Assembly: GCF_013166575.1 (NCBI RefSeq)
Contig: NZ_JABKKE010000003.1
Span: 1-64,000 of the forward strand
DNA from: Xylanibacter rodentium
GTDB taxonomy: Bacteria > Bacteroidota > Bacteroidia > Bacteroidales > Bacteroidaceae
Length of the DNA stretch: 64,000 bases
Direction of reading: 5' to 3'
Below, one piece after another: positions 16,701-27,486 of this stretch. How positions within the stretch are numbered: the first letter of the stretch is position 1; each line of letters begins with the position of its first letter. Below the pieces are notes generated by a model. That model made no database searches. It was not told the origin of the DNA and saw nothing but the letters and a program-made list of their open reading frames with translations. Position numbers and translations under genes: made by a program.

Positions 16701-19700
16701 GTTGTGATTTGCTTTAAAATTCGTATCTTTGCATTGAGACTAACATCATTGCGGCGTTGCTGCGGCGTGAACTCCCTGTTGTGATTTGCTTTAAAATTCG
16801 TATCTTTGCATTGAGACTAACATCCAGTTGTCCGTGATATACAATTATCAGCGTGTTGTGATTTGCTTTAAAATTCGTATCTTTGCATTGAGACTAACAT
16901 CTAAGCGCAGCTGTTTTAACTGGCTCCGTACGTTGTGATTTGCTTTAAAATTCGTATCTTTGCATTGAGACTAACATCAACTGTAAAAGAATTGTCAAAA
17001 GCAATATTGTTGTGATTTGCTTTAAAATTCGTATCTTTGCATTGAGACTAACATCCAAATGCCCCCGAGAGAGCCTCCGGAAGCGGTTGTGATTTGCTTT
17101 AAAATTCGTATCTTTGCATTGAGACTAACATCGCGAAAAGTCTTTCAAAAAGACATCAATCAGTTGTGATTTGCTTTAAAATTCGTATCTTTGCATTGAG
17201 ACTAACATCGTCTTACGGCGTCTCTTCCAAGTATTTCCTGTTGTGATTTGCTTTAAAATTCGTATCTTTGCATTGAGACTAACATCAGCCGGCTATGGAG
17301 TTTACGTGATGATTCTGTTGTGATTTGCTTTAAAATTCGTATCTTTGCATTGAGACTAACATCCCGACAAGAATACAACCGCGAGAGTCTCTAGTTGTGA
17401 TTTGCTTTAAAATTCGTATCTTTGCATTGAGACTAACATCGGCAGTCGTGAAGCTGCCTCTAGATGAAAAGTTGTGATTTGCTTTAAAATTCGTATCTTT
17501 GCATTGAGACTAACATCAATCATTGATAAACAAGGGCTCCAAGCCAAGTTGTGATTTGCTTTAAAATTCGTATCTTTGCATTGAGACTAACATCGCGAAT
17601 AAAGTCAAAAGCTTCATCCGGGTTGTTGTGATTTGCTTTAAAATTCGTATCTTTGCATTGAGACTAACATCAACCGCTTGAGAGCAAACGCAACGCAATG
17701 AGTTGTGATTTGCTTTAAAATTCGTATCTTTGCATTGAGACTAACATCGGTATACTCTCCAGCTGGAATAGCCTTAGGTTGTGATTTGCTTTAAAATTCG
17801 TATCTTTGCATTGAGACTAACATCATCTATCATAAGTAAGTGTAACAAACATAGTTGTGATTTGCTTTAAAATTCGTATCTTTGCATTGAGACTAACATC
17901 TCAAGGTCTTCAAATAATTAATCAAATCAAGTTGTGATTTGCTTTAAAATTCGTATCTTTGCATTGAGACTAACATCAAGTTCATGTTGCCCGAGAACTC
18001 AACGTACGTTGTGATTTGCTTTAAAATTCGTATCTTTGCATTGAGACTAACATCTAGATGCGATAAAAGATCCACCATTAGTAGGTTGTGATTTGCTTTA
18101 AAATTCGTATCTTTGCATTGAGACTAACATCTTGCGGACTGGCGATAAGTATACCATTACTGTTGTGATTTGCTTTAAAATTCGTATCTTTGCATTGAGA
18201 CTAACATCGCTATGTAGATCATTCCTACAGAGCAAATAAGTTGTGATTTGCTTTAAAATTCGTATCTTTGCATTGAGACTAACATCTAATAAGGGTGTGT
18301 GGCTCTCGCGTTCCTGGTTGTGATTTGCTTTAAAATTCGTATCTTTGCATTGAGACTAACATCTAGAAATATAATTAACAAGATAATCAGCAGTTGTGAT
18401 TTGCTTTAAAATTCGTATCTTTGCATTGAGACTAACATCGAAGCCTGCATGCTCAATGGTGAAAGCTCTGTTGTGATTTGCTTTAAAATTCGTATCTTTG
18501 CATTGAGACTAACATCCTGGAATAGCCTTAGAGAGATTCTCAAGAGGTTGTGATTTGCTTTAAAATTCGTATCTTTGCATTGAGACTAACATCCAGGTTG
18601 TCCCTCCGGACTAATAACGGTACGTTGTGATTTGCTTTAAAATTCGTATCTTTGCATTGAGACTAACATCGATTCCTGTCTGCAGAAGAATTGTTAGCGA
18701 GTTGTGATTTGCTTTAAAATTCGTATCTTTGCATTGAGACTAACATCGCAATGAAGTAGTTATGACAAGCGGGTCAAGTTGTGATTTGCTTTAAAATTCG
18801 TATCTTTGCATTGAGACTAACATCACAATCAATGACTTTGTAGATAGCATCAAGTTGTGATTTGCTTTAAAATTCGTATCTTTGCATTGAGACTAACATC
18901 GCTTTTTTACAATGAGTAGTAAGAAAGATAGTTGTGATTTGCTTTAAAATTCGTATCTTTGCATTGAGACTAACATCCCTCGCGTACGGGTATCTGTATT
19001 GTCTCTAGTTGTGATTTGCTTTAAAATTCGTATCTTTGCATTGAGACTAACATCAACAGGAGGTAGACTGAGTATATCAGATGTGTTGTGATTTGCTTTA
19101 AAATTCGTATCTTTGCATTGAGACTAACATCTTACAAGGATTTTTTAATTTAAGGAGGGAAGTTGTGATTTGCTTTAAAATTCGTATCTTTGCATTGAGA
19201 CTAACATCTCGTCAGCAATAGCGAACCCCTCGTCAATAGTTGTGATTTGCTTTAAAATTCGTATCTTTGCATTGAGACTAACATCACGGCAAGTGGTACA
19301 GTACTACAGAAGTAGTTGTGATTTGCTTTAAAATTCGTATCTTTGCATTGAGACTAACATCCGTTCGGAGAAGACCTTATCATACTTTTCAGTTGTGATT
19401 TGCTTTAAAATTCGTATCTTTGCATTGAGACTAACATCTAATTGTTAAAGATATATCTCGCATGGGGTGTTGTGATTTGCTTTAAAATTCGTATCTTTGC
19501 ATTGAGACTAACATCTACCCGACAAACCAGCCGCTAACCGTGGCAGTTGTGATTTGCTTTAAAATTCGTATCTTTGCATTGAGACTAACATCCAAAACAT
19601 CATTTACGCAAAGTGAGTACATGTTGTGATTTGCTTTAAAATTCGTATCTTTGCATTGAGACTAACATCCAGACTTTGAATCAAAGTTCATGCTACCCGT

Positions 19701-20974
19701 TGTGATTTGCTTTAAAATTCGTATCTTTGCATTGAGACTAACATCAAGAAGTGCGGTAGGAACTACCTCCATGCGTTGTGATTTGCTTTAAAATTCGTAT
19801 CTTTGCATTGAGACTAACATCCCACGTTCGGAAACAAGGAACCCGAAGCCCGTTGTGATTTGCTTTAAAATTCGTATCTTTGCATTGAGACTAACATCCG
19901 TTTTTTCGGTTCCGTTCTTGGCGATACCGTTGTGATTTGCTTTAAAATTCGTATCTTTGCATTGAGACTAACATCAAGCAGCCGCAGAAAATGCACAAGC
20001 AGTCGGTTGTGATTTGCTTTAAAATTCGTATCTTTGCATTGAGACTAACATCAAATTCCAAGAAAATAACTTCTTTGGAACCGTTGTGATTTGCTTTAAA
20101 ATTCGTATCTTTGCATTGAGACTAACATCAGAACCCGGCAACCCGAATATTGGGGGTTGTTGTGATTTGCTTTAAAATTCGTATCTTTGCATTGAGACTA
20201 ACATCGGAGGGACGCACCGAAAGCGCACAACAGGTGTTGTGATTTGCTTTAAAATTCGTATCTTTGCATTGAGACTAACATCCAATGATGTTTCAAATGA
20301 CATTTTGAGGGTGTTGTGATTTGCTTTAAAATTCGTATCTTTGCATTGAGACTAACATCAAATTCCAAGAAAATAACTTCTTTGGGACCGTTGTGATTTG
20401 CTTTAAAATTCGTATCTTTGCATTGAGACTAACATCGGCGTGGGTGCGCATAAACTTTGAGGGGTTGTTGTGATTTGCTTTAAAATTCGTATCTTTGCAT
20501 TGAGACTAACATCCCGTTTTTCGGAGTGGATAACGGACAACCAGTTGTGATTTGCTTTAAAATTCGTATCTTTGCATTGAGACTAACATCTATTTAAACA
20601 ACATGACTAAAGCTGAACGGGTTGTGATTTGCTTTAAAATTCGTATCTTTGCATTGAGACTAACATCCTTGTTCAATTCTTTCATCTGTTGAAAGCCGTT
20701 GTGATTTGCTTTAAAATTCGTATCTTTGCATTGAGACTAACATCGCAGCCGCAGAAAATGCACAAGCAACCGCAGTTGTGATTTGCTTTAAAATTCGTAT
20801 CTTTGCATTGAGACTAACATCAAAAATAAAAGATAAAACCTTTGGTATTTGTTGTGATTTGCTTTAAAATTCGTATCTTTGCATTGAGACTAACATCCGT
20901 TGACGACCCGGCGGACGACGAAACGGCGTTGTGATTTGCTTTAAAATTCGTATCTTTGCATTGAGACTAACATC
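16701..20974 (+). CRISPR. Type II-C CRISPR array: 56 repeats of 47 bp, 55 spacers
   Basis: The repeat starts GTTGTGATTTGCTTTAAAAT and ends GAGACTAACATC. The 47-bp copies I followed, from the first (16701) to the last (20928-20974), look identical. Spacers are 30 bp except nine of 29 and one of 31. The crRNA strand is plus, because the 5' half of the repeat pairs with the tracrRNA anti-repeat. Each repeat holds TATCTTTG at positions 24-31, a Bacteroidota -7 promoter box pointing into the next spacer. Some spacers are related: 17749-17777 and 18517-18546 overlap by 15 nt, 20053-20082 and 20360-20389 differ by one base, and 19976-20005 and 20745-20774 share 24 nt with a 2-nt shift. The cas genes lie downstream on the other strand. 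Confidence 0.99.
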
Positions 20975-21176
20975 ACAGTTGATGTAACGTTCTGTATATC
21001 AAAGATATATCTTAGAAATCAGAAAAAGAAAAGAATGTATGTCTTGCTAACGGAATCTTGCATTAATGCAGGATTCCATTAGTGTAATATAAACAGCAAT
21101 TATCTTATTCGGTTTGTTTCATCCTATAAAAACGAGACAAAATGAGCTACAAACTCCATCTTCTGAAGTTAAAAAA
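20975..21176. other. Array-cas2 intergenic region with a 26-bp dyad
   Basis: No gene is seen between the last repeat and the stop of cas2. At 21052-21077 GGAATCTTGCATT is followed directly by its inverse AATGCAGGATTCC with one mismatch, flanked by CTAA and TTAG. Nearer the array is the doubled motif TATATCAAAGATATATCT. If new spacers enter at this end, the region would be the leader; otherwise it may stop convergent transcripts. The choice is open. Confidence 0.5.
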
Positions 21177-22467
<1,291 letters not shown>

Positions 22468-22484
22468 GGCGCAATGTTTTTAAT

Positions 22485-25400
22485 TTAATACTCTCCTACA
22501 GACACAATCCTACCGACGTGATCTACACGCACTTTCACCACATTTTTCAGTTTATCAAGCGAGTTTATTCGCTTCCATGTCACTTCCTGTAATTCTTTCT
22601 TGTCATCAACTGTAGTTTCAAGATGGTGTCTGAACATATAGATCCTCCCTTCTGTTTTCGATAGCTTCTGAACTCTGAAAAGATTTGGACTGATTATCGG
22701 GTAGTTGTTCGGATCAAGCAAATCAATCTCATTAGGGTCAAAGCCTGTTTCTTCATTCGGGAAGACGAAATACTCGTTTTGCTTCATCGTAAACAGGAAT
22801 TGCCACCCCTCACTTCTGTTCTTATCCCTGTCTATTACAGGATAACCCTGATTGGCGCGCATGGTTGCTTCATAGAAAGAAACGATGTCGTCTTGCATCT
22901 TTCCATCCGCATCCATGTATATTGCCACATGATGATTGTTGCTGGGACTGACAAAATCCACAGGCATCTTGTGACCGTTGACATCAAGCATTGGCTTTCC
23001 GCTATTATCACGTTTGTCGTGCAATGCCAAGGCATTGCTTACACCGGTTATCGTAACGCGCTTTATGGCAATGCCTTTTTCCTTATTCAGCCAGATGGGA
23101 TTCTCGTCAAGATTAACGAATGCTTTCTTTGCATCGTTGCCAAATTGCTCAAGCCGTGCTTTCAGTATGTTACGCACTTTGGAATCTACAACCTTGTCTA
23201 TTTTCAAATCGGGCGTAACCTCTTTCCGTATTGTATATACATACTCAAATCCCACTGTCTTTACACGTTCTGGCACTGCTATGATGTGCATATCATCGAC
23301 ATACAGCGGATTCTTCTGCAAACTGTTACTGCCGGTGAATGCTTTCTTGGCATTTCCGCCATACTGCTGCAGTCTGTCACTCAACGCCATGCGATAACGC
23401 ATATTGGCCACAGTGTCTATCTTCTGCATATCGAACGAAGCATTCACTTTCTCCTCTTTCACCACATACCGTTTTATCCGTCCATATACAGTTTCGTTAT
23501 GCAACTGCCCGCGAGGAGTGAGTTGTACTTTCTTTTTCGTTCCTCCTTTGATTTTCGATACGTTCGTATTTCGTGTCACAACCTTGTTCTTTGCCTTTAT
23601 CGACACCAGTATTCCATCAAGATGACGTTTTGCCTCTGCTCTGAACACATCGAGCGGCATGGGTGGCTGAAATTTGAGTTTGCCATTGTCACGATACAGT
23701 TCTTTCTTCTCTATTGCATATATACTGCTGCCTTTGTCGCTACGGGCATTCATATTGTTGAGATATTGTATATAACTTGGCTTGGTAAAAGCTATGGTCA
23801 GTGCATCCATGGCGTGATGCCTGTGGTCGTTTCGCTTTGTCCAGTCCTTTATGCGACGTATACGCCGCCCGTCTTTGTCGACAACAAAGTCTGTAAGTCC
23901 AAGACGGTTGTATTTGTCCCAGTTCAATTCCTTCATCACATCCACAAGCTGCCAGTCTTCACGCAGACGCGAAGTGATGCTGCCGGTCGTGGGGACAACA
24001 GTCCTTACCAAACTCTCCAGTATCTCACGTGCTTTTCGCGCGATATACTGCGAATCGCGCAAATCACGCTCGATAAATCCGGATGGGATATCAGCCTCAC
24101 TCATCAGCAGCTTGTCGCGCTTGGTCTTGCTTATAGTTCCGTTTTTGAACAGTTCTTCCACCCTTACTTTATAGGCGCTCACCTTATCTGCATCATATTT
24201 GCCACATACATAGTCGTATGCTGTCATATTGCCTTTTTCAATGTTTACACTCCGCACTTCGATTGTCTTGTTTGAAAACGAATCGTCAAAAAGCCGTGCC
24301 TGCGGAATAATATGTTCTATATCAAACTCTTTGCTGAAAAGTTTTTCCCGAGGGATATACGTGTTCGAATACAGAGTCTTGAATCCTTTGTCCTTCAACT
24401 CCATATACAGCTTATACCTTATTATATCATTACGGCTCACATTTTCTATGCCAAATTCATTTTTCAGAATCTGCCTGTAATATTCGTGGTCGGCCGTAGC
24501 CTTGCTTATGGCCTTTGTCATTTCCTCGCGTTCCTTTGCACTGTTCTTCAACTCCCGTGCCATCTCTATGCGTATCTCGTCTGGCTTGCCATATACATTG
24601 GCAACAGAGTTTACCACATTAATCATTTGGTTGAGAATCTTTTCCACAACAGGATTACGCAGACTGTTGCGGGGCAACGGCTTAAGACGGTTGCAAAGCA
24701 ATTTGTTGGCAAGTTCTTCTTTGGTCAAAGAGTTTTTTGAATGGCGGTATCCTGCATATCCGCAAGCCACACTGTATTCATTGCCTTCTTTCATGTAAGG
24801 CAGAATCTTGCGTATAGCCTTGGCGCTCAGACTACCGTAATCCAACTGAAAACTTATACCGGCAATTATCGCCGCATACTCCCTGTCGAAACCATAAAGC
24901 TCTGATATCTTACTGATAAGTTTCTCGTTTCCGGTCTTCGAGTTGTCACCGGCAAAAGAATACAGCAAGTGCCAAAGCCGGTAAGCCGGTTGCCGCTCAA
25001 AGGCCTTGCCTTCAAGAGACGAGTCGAAACACAGTATGTCCGTACCGAATTCCAACCCGCCGAAAACATTGCTTACAATATCCATAACGTCGTCCGCGCA
25101 CATCTTTGAAAAGTCGTGTGTGCCGTGCCCGCTCATGTCGATAATCGTCTGATAGGCGGCAAAGAGCGCAGCCTGCGTCCTGTTGCCTTCTATCTCCTTA
25201 TAGTTCAAATCAAGTTCCTTGTGATTCTTGAAAAGCAGTTTGAGCACTTCGGCTTTCGACATCTTGGCCTTGATATTCAATTCACGAAACAGCTTTTCTT
25301 TTTCTTCCTGATAAAGGAAACGTTTGCCGTTCGCCATCTCAACAGTCTCACCAAACAAATCGACAGACTGTTTGCGAACCACTTTTCCCGATACCTGTAT

Positions 25401-26663
25401 GTTGTTGAGAATCTGCCAAATCTTGAATTCCTGAAACAGCGGTGACGACTTCGGACACACACGCAGTCCCACGGTTTTCAGTCTTTTCTTTCCGTACTTT
25501 ACCGTTTCCATCTGTCTGTTTTCAAACTCACAGAAACTTATCAGTCCTTTCTGCGATTTCAACGAACGCTGATAGAATATCACTACATCGCGAATCTCAT
25601 GTTTCAAGCTGTCGGTAAGTTCACTGTGATACCGGGCCTGATTTTCCCAAATCATTTCAAACTCATCAAGATAATCCTGACGGTAGAACACCTTGTTCTT
25701 CAGACTGTAGTGCGAATTCTTGTCAAGTCGCGACATAAGATATTGGCCTACGGTCTGCTTTTTGAAATACAGTTCCTTGCTTCGGTCGCTCATTTCACCA
25801 AGATAACCGCTCGACCCGTTTATCTGCCCGTTTATCTTTTGAAGAACAACGGTCAGGCTTTCCAAATCCATCTTTTCACTAAGGCTGTCCACACGCCATT
25901 TATAGTTTTCACGCTTCAGTTCTTCTCCTTTTGCTGTACGTTTCAATCCTACAAGCGAAAAAGTTTTGGCACATATAGCCCATGTCTGCTTCTCGTTCTT
26001 GCCGGCAAGTTCTTGACGCAATTCATCGGTGAGCAGTTCCGGATAGAATGTCTTCTGAAAATCCCATATCCGCCCGAACTCATCCTTCAAATCCGAACGA
26101 TAAAAATCTGGAGTATAACGTTTGCCGCTATCCATCAGCCTCAACATATACTGCCCCGGGGTAAGCCCTTCGTCATAGAGCTGCTTTGCCACCTCCATGC
26201 CGTCTATAATCTTACCGTCTTCATTGGTATCCAGCTTTCTGCTGCTCTTATATCCACGCTTCTTGTTTATCATAAGCAGTACACGGGCCAACTCCTCCAA
26301 CGATATTTCTTCCGTAACAGCCTTTGCTCTAAGCCTGTATGTCTCGAATGTGGATTTGTTGCCTTGCTCAGCCAAAATGGTTTCTGGAGTTATAAATCCA
26401 TGCTCTGTAAGTATCTCTATCAGATTATCACGTCTCAGCTTATATCTTTGCAGATTACGCCTCATACTTCTCTTCAGAGTCCTTTCGGCGTTGGTGGTTA
26501 TCGGTTTGCCTGCTTCAAAATTCCGTTGTTCGTCAACAGTAAGAGGATTCACTCTTACTCCAAGTTTTATGATGGATGACTGTTCCCTTTCATCTTCACT
26601 TTCGTTAACAAGCGCCCATCCTATGCTGCTCGTTCCGAGGTCAAGTCCTAATATTCTTTTCAT
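22485..26663 (-). CDS. cas9: Cas9 endonuclease, type II-C
   Basis: 1392 residues, at the long end for II-C and normal for Bacteroidota. RuvC-I: RILGLDLGTSSIGWAL with D8. Arginine-rich bridge helix: about 60-80 (RTLKRSMRRNLQRYKLRRDN). REC lobe: about 85-680. RuvC-II: DEIRIEMAREL with E700. HNH: FDIEHIIPQ with H784; the acidic residue before His is Glu rather than the Asp of the Streptococcus enzyme. RuvC-III: HHAMDAL with D953. All nuclease residues are present, so a crRNA/tracrRNA-guided double-strand cutter is expected. The C-terminal region has a repeated motif, LQQYGGNAKKAF (1098-1109) and LEQFGNDAKKAF (1171-1182), before the presumed PAM-interacting part. The first gene of the operon, with a promoter 44-51 bp upstream, divergent from the tracrRNA. 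Confidence 0.98.
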   Translation of the reverse strand: MKRILGLDLGTSSIGWALVNESEDEREQSSIIKLGVRVNPLTVDEQRNFEAGKPITTNAERTLKRSMRRNLQRYKLRRDNLIEILTEHGFITPETILAEQGNKSTFETYRLRAKAVTEEISLEELARVLLMINKKRGYKSSRKLDTNEDGKIIDGMEVAKQLYDEGLTPGQYMLRLMDSGKRYTPDFYRSDLKDEFGRIWDFQKTFYPELLTDELRQELAGKNEKQTWAICAKTFSLVGLKRTAKGEELKRENYKWRVDSLSEKMDLESLTVVLQKINGQINGSSGYLGEMSDRSKELYFKKQTVGQYLMSRLDKNSHYSLKNKVFYRQDYLDEFEMIWENQARYHSELTDSLKHEIRDVVIFYQRSLKSQKGLISFCEFENRQMETVKYGKKRLKTVGLRVCPKSSPLFQEFKIWQILNNIQVSGKVVRKQSVDLFGETVEMANGKRFLYQEEKEKLFRELNIKAKMSKAEVLKLLFKNHKELDLNYKEIEGNRTQAALFAAYQTIIDMSGHGTHDFSKMCADDVMDIVSNVFGGLEFGTDILCFDSSLEGKAFERQPAYRLWHLLYSFAGDNSKTGNEKLISKISELYGFDREYAAIIAGISFQLDYGSLSAKAIRKILPYMKEGNEYSVACGYAGYRHSKNSLTKEELANKLLCNRLKPLPRNSLRNPVVEKILNQMINVVNSVANVYGKPDEIRIEMARELKNSAKEREEMTKAISKATADHEYYRQILKNEFGIENVSRNDIIRYKLYMELKDKGFKTLYSNTYIPREKLFSKEFDIEHIIPQARLFDDSFSNKTIEVRSVNIEKGNMTAYDYVCGKYDADKVSAYKVRVEELFKNGTISKTKRDKLLMSEADIPSGFIERDLRDSQYIARKAREILESLVRTVVPTTGSITSRLREDWQLVDVMKELNWDKYNRLGLTDFVVDKDGRRIRRIKDWTKRNDHRHHAMDALTIAFTKPSYIQYLNNMNARSDKGSSIYAIEKKELYRDNGKLKFQPPMPLDVFRAEAKRHLDGILVSIKAKNKVVTRNTNVSKIKGGTKKKVQLTPRGQLHNETVYGRIKRYVVKEEKVNASFDMQKIDTVANMRYRMALSDRLQQYGGNAKKAFTGSNSLQKNPLYVDDMHIIAVPERVKTVGFEYVYTIRKEVTPDLKIDKVVDSKVRNILKARLEQFGNDAKKAFVNLDENPIWLNKEKGIAIKRVTITGVSNALALHDKRDNSGKPMLDVNGHKMPVDFVSPSNNHHVAIYMDADGKMQDDIVSFYEATMRANQGYPVIDRDKNRSEGWQFLFTMKQNEYFVFPNEETGFDPNEIDLLDPNNYPIISPNLFRVQKLSKTEGRIYMFRHHLETTVDDKKELQEVTWKRINSLDKLKNVVKVRVDHVGRIVSVGEY

Positions 26664-26706
26664 AATGCGTAATCTATAGTTTAGGTTTCAGATTATATTA
26701 CAACTG

Positions 26707-26714
26707 CAAATATA
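26707..26714 (-). promoter_or_regulatory. Promoter -7 element of the cas9-cas1-cas2 operon
   Basis: The minus strand reads TATATTTG followed by CAGT. The same 12 bases occur in the tracrRNA promoter on the other strand, 44 bp away. Confidence 0.6.
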
Positions 26715-26757
26715 GTGAAAAATAATAAAAAATACGCTGTATATAATTATTTTTTCG

Positions 26758-26765
26758 TATATTTG
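26758..26765 (+). promoter_or_regulatory. Promoter -7 element of the tracrRNA
   Basis: TATATTTG followed by CAGTGAA. The 19-bp context TTCGTATATTTGCAGTGAA matches the internal part of the CRISPR repeat (TTCGTATCTTTGCATTGAG) at 16 of 19 positions. Confidence 0.65.
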
Positions 26766-26769
26766 CAGT

Positions 26770-26853
26770 GAATTTTAAGCAAATCACAATAAGGATTATT
26801 CCGTTGTGAAAACATTCAGGTTGGCCCATCGTCCTTAACGGTGGGCATTTTTT
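26770..26853 (+). ncRNA. tracrRNA
   Basis: The stretch at 26770-26790 is complementary to the first 22 bases of the repeat, starting at its second base, with a single unpaired repeat U: 20 of 21 positions pair. The remainder (about 60 nt) holds a middle region with a possible short stem and an intrinsic terminator. It is transcribed away from cas9. The RNA would pair with the 5' half of each crRNA repeat and load Cas9, as known for type II systems. The exact 5' end is inferred from the promoter box. Confidence 0.88.
26824..26853 (+). terminator. Intrinsic terminator of the tracrRNA
   Basis: GCCCATCG and CGGTGGGC form an 8-bp stem with one wobble pair and a 7-nt loop, followed by ATTTTTT. Confidence 0.85.
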
Positions 26854-26856
26854 ATA

Positions 26857-27486
26857 TAGTCATTGCCTGTTTTTATATATTCATAGTCTGTGTTGCCTAA
26901 GCGAAGGGGTTCCGACCCTGTTGTAACAGGAAAGTATGGCGGATAAATCATAATGTACATTTTATTCTTAAAAAAGCGCACTTCTTTTTTGTCGAAATAG
27001 AAAAGCCGTAAGGCCTTCTCTGCTTTTTTGACACGCATTTCGGGTGTCGAAGTTTTGCCATAAGGGCCTCCCGGCTCTCCCATTACGGCGTTGTTGTCTT
27101 CCCGCGACGGCCTCGTTGCAGAGCCGGGAGGCCGCCGCGGCAACCTCGGGAGGGCCTCTCTGCTTTTCTTACACGGCAATATCTGAATGTAATGAGCGTA
27201 AGTAGTTGATTATCAGCGTGTCCTATTTTAGCGCAAAAATCGCGTTTTTCGGGCCGTAGTGCGCAAATGGCGATTTTGTGACGAGCGACAAAGTAATTTG
27301 TAAAAATAAATAGGAGTTCCCGGCTTCACCAAACAGAAATGCGACCGCCAGGAAACGCATTATAACCAACACAATATACAACGCAAACTCATAATAATCA
27401 AATGATATACACCCGGAAAAAGACATTCCACCGATTCTCCTGATTATCACGATAATACCGGTAATGAAAATACGGGTGCAGAAAGA
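26857..27486. other. Intergenic region with GC-rich inverted repeat
   Basis: No convincing gene is seen in this 630 bp. A perfect 14-bp inverted repeat, GGCCTCCCGGCTCT and its inverse, lies at 27065-27078 and 27120-27133 around a 41-bp loop. The phrase CTCTCTGCTTTT occurs near both sides (about 27019 and 27155). At 27225-27290 there are further palindromic pieces (GCAAAAATCGC, GGCGATTTTGTG). Short minus-strand frames here are rich in Arg/Pro or start in the repeat and look spurious. Confidence 0.5.

Noticed and set aside
26835-27179. 114-residue minus-strand frame between the tracrRNA and tcdA
   Set aside because: It is rich in Arg, Pro and Gly because it reads through a GC-rich inverted repeat, and it overlaps the tracrRNA terminator. 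It is not a credible protein.
27223-27450. 75-residue minus-strand frame with a hydrophobic middle (MIIRRIGGMSF...)
   Set aside because: It runs through palindromic intergenic DNA, has no family signature and no clear start region.
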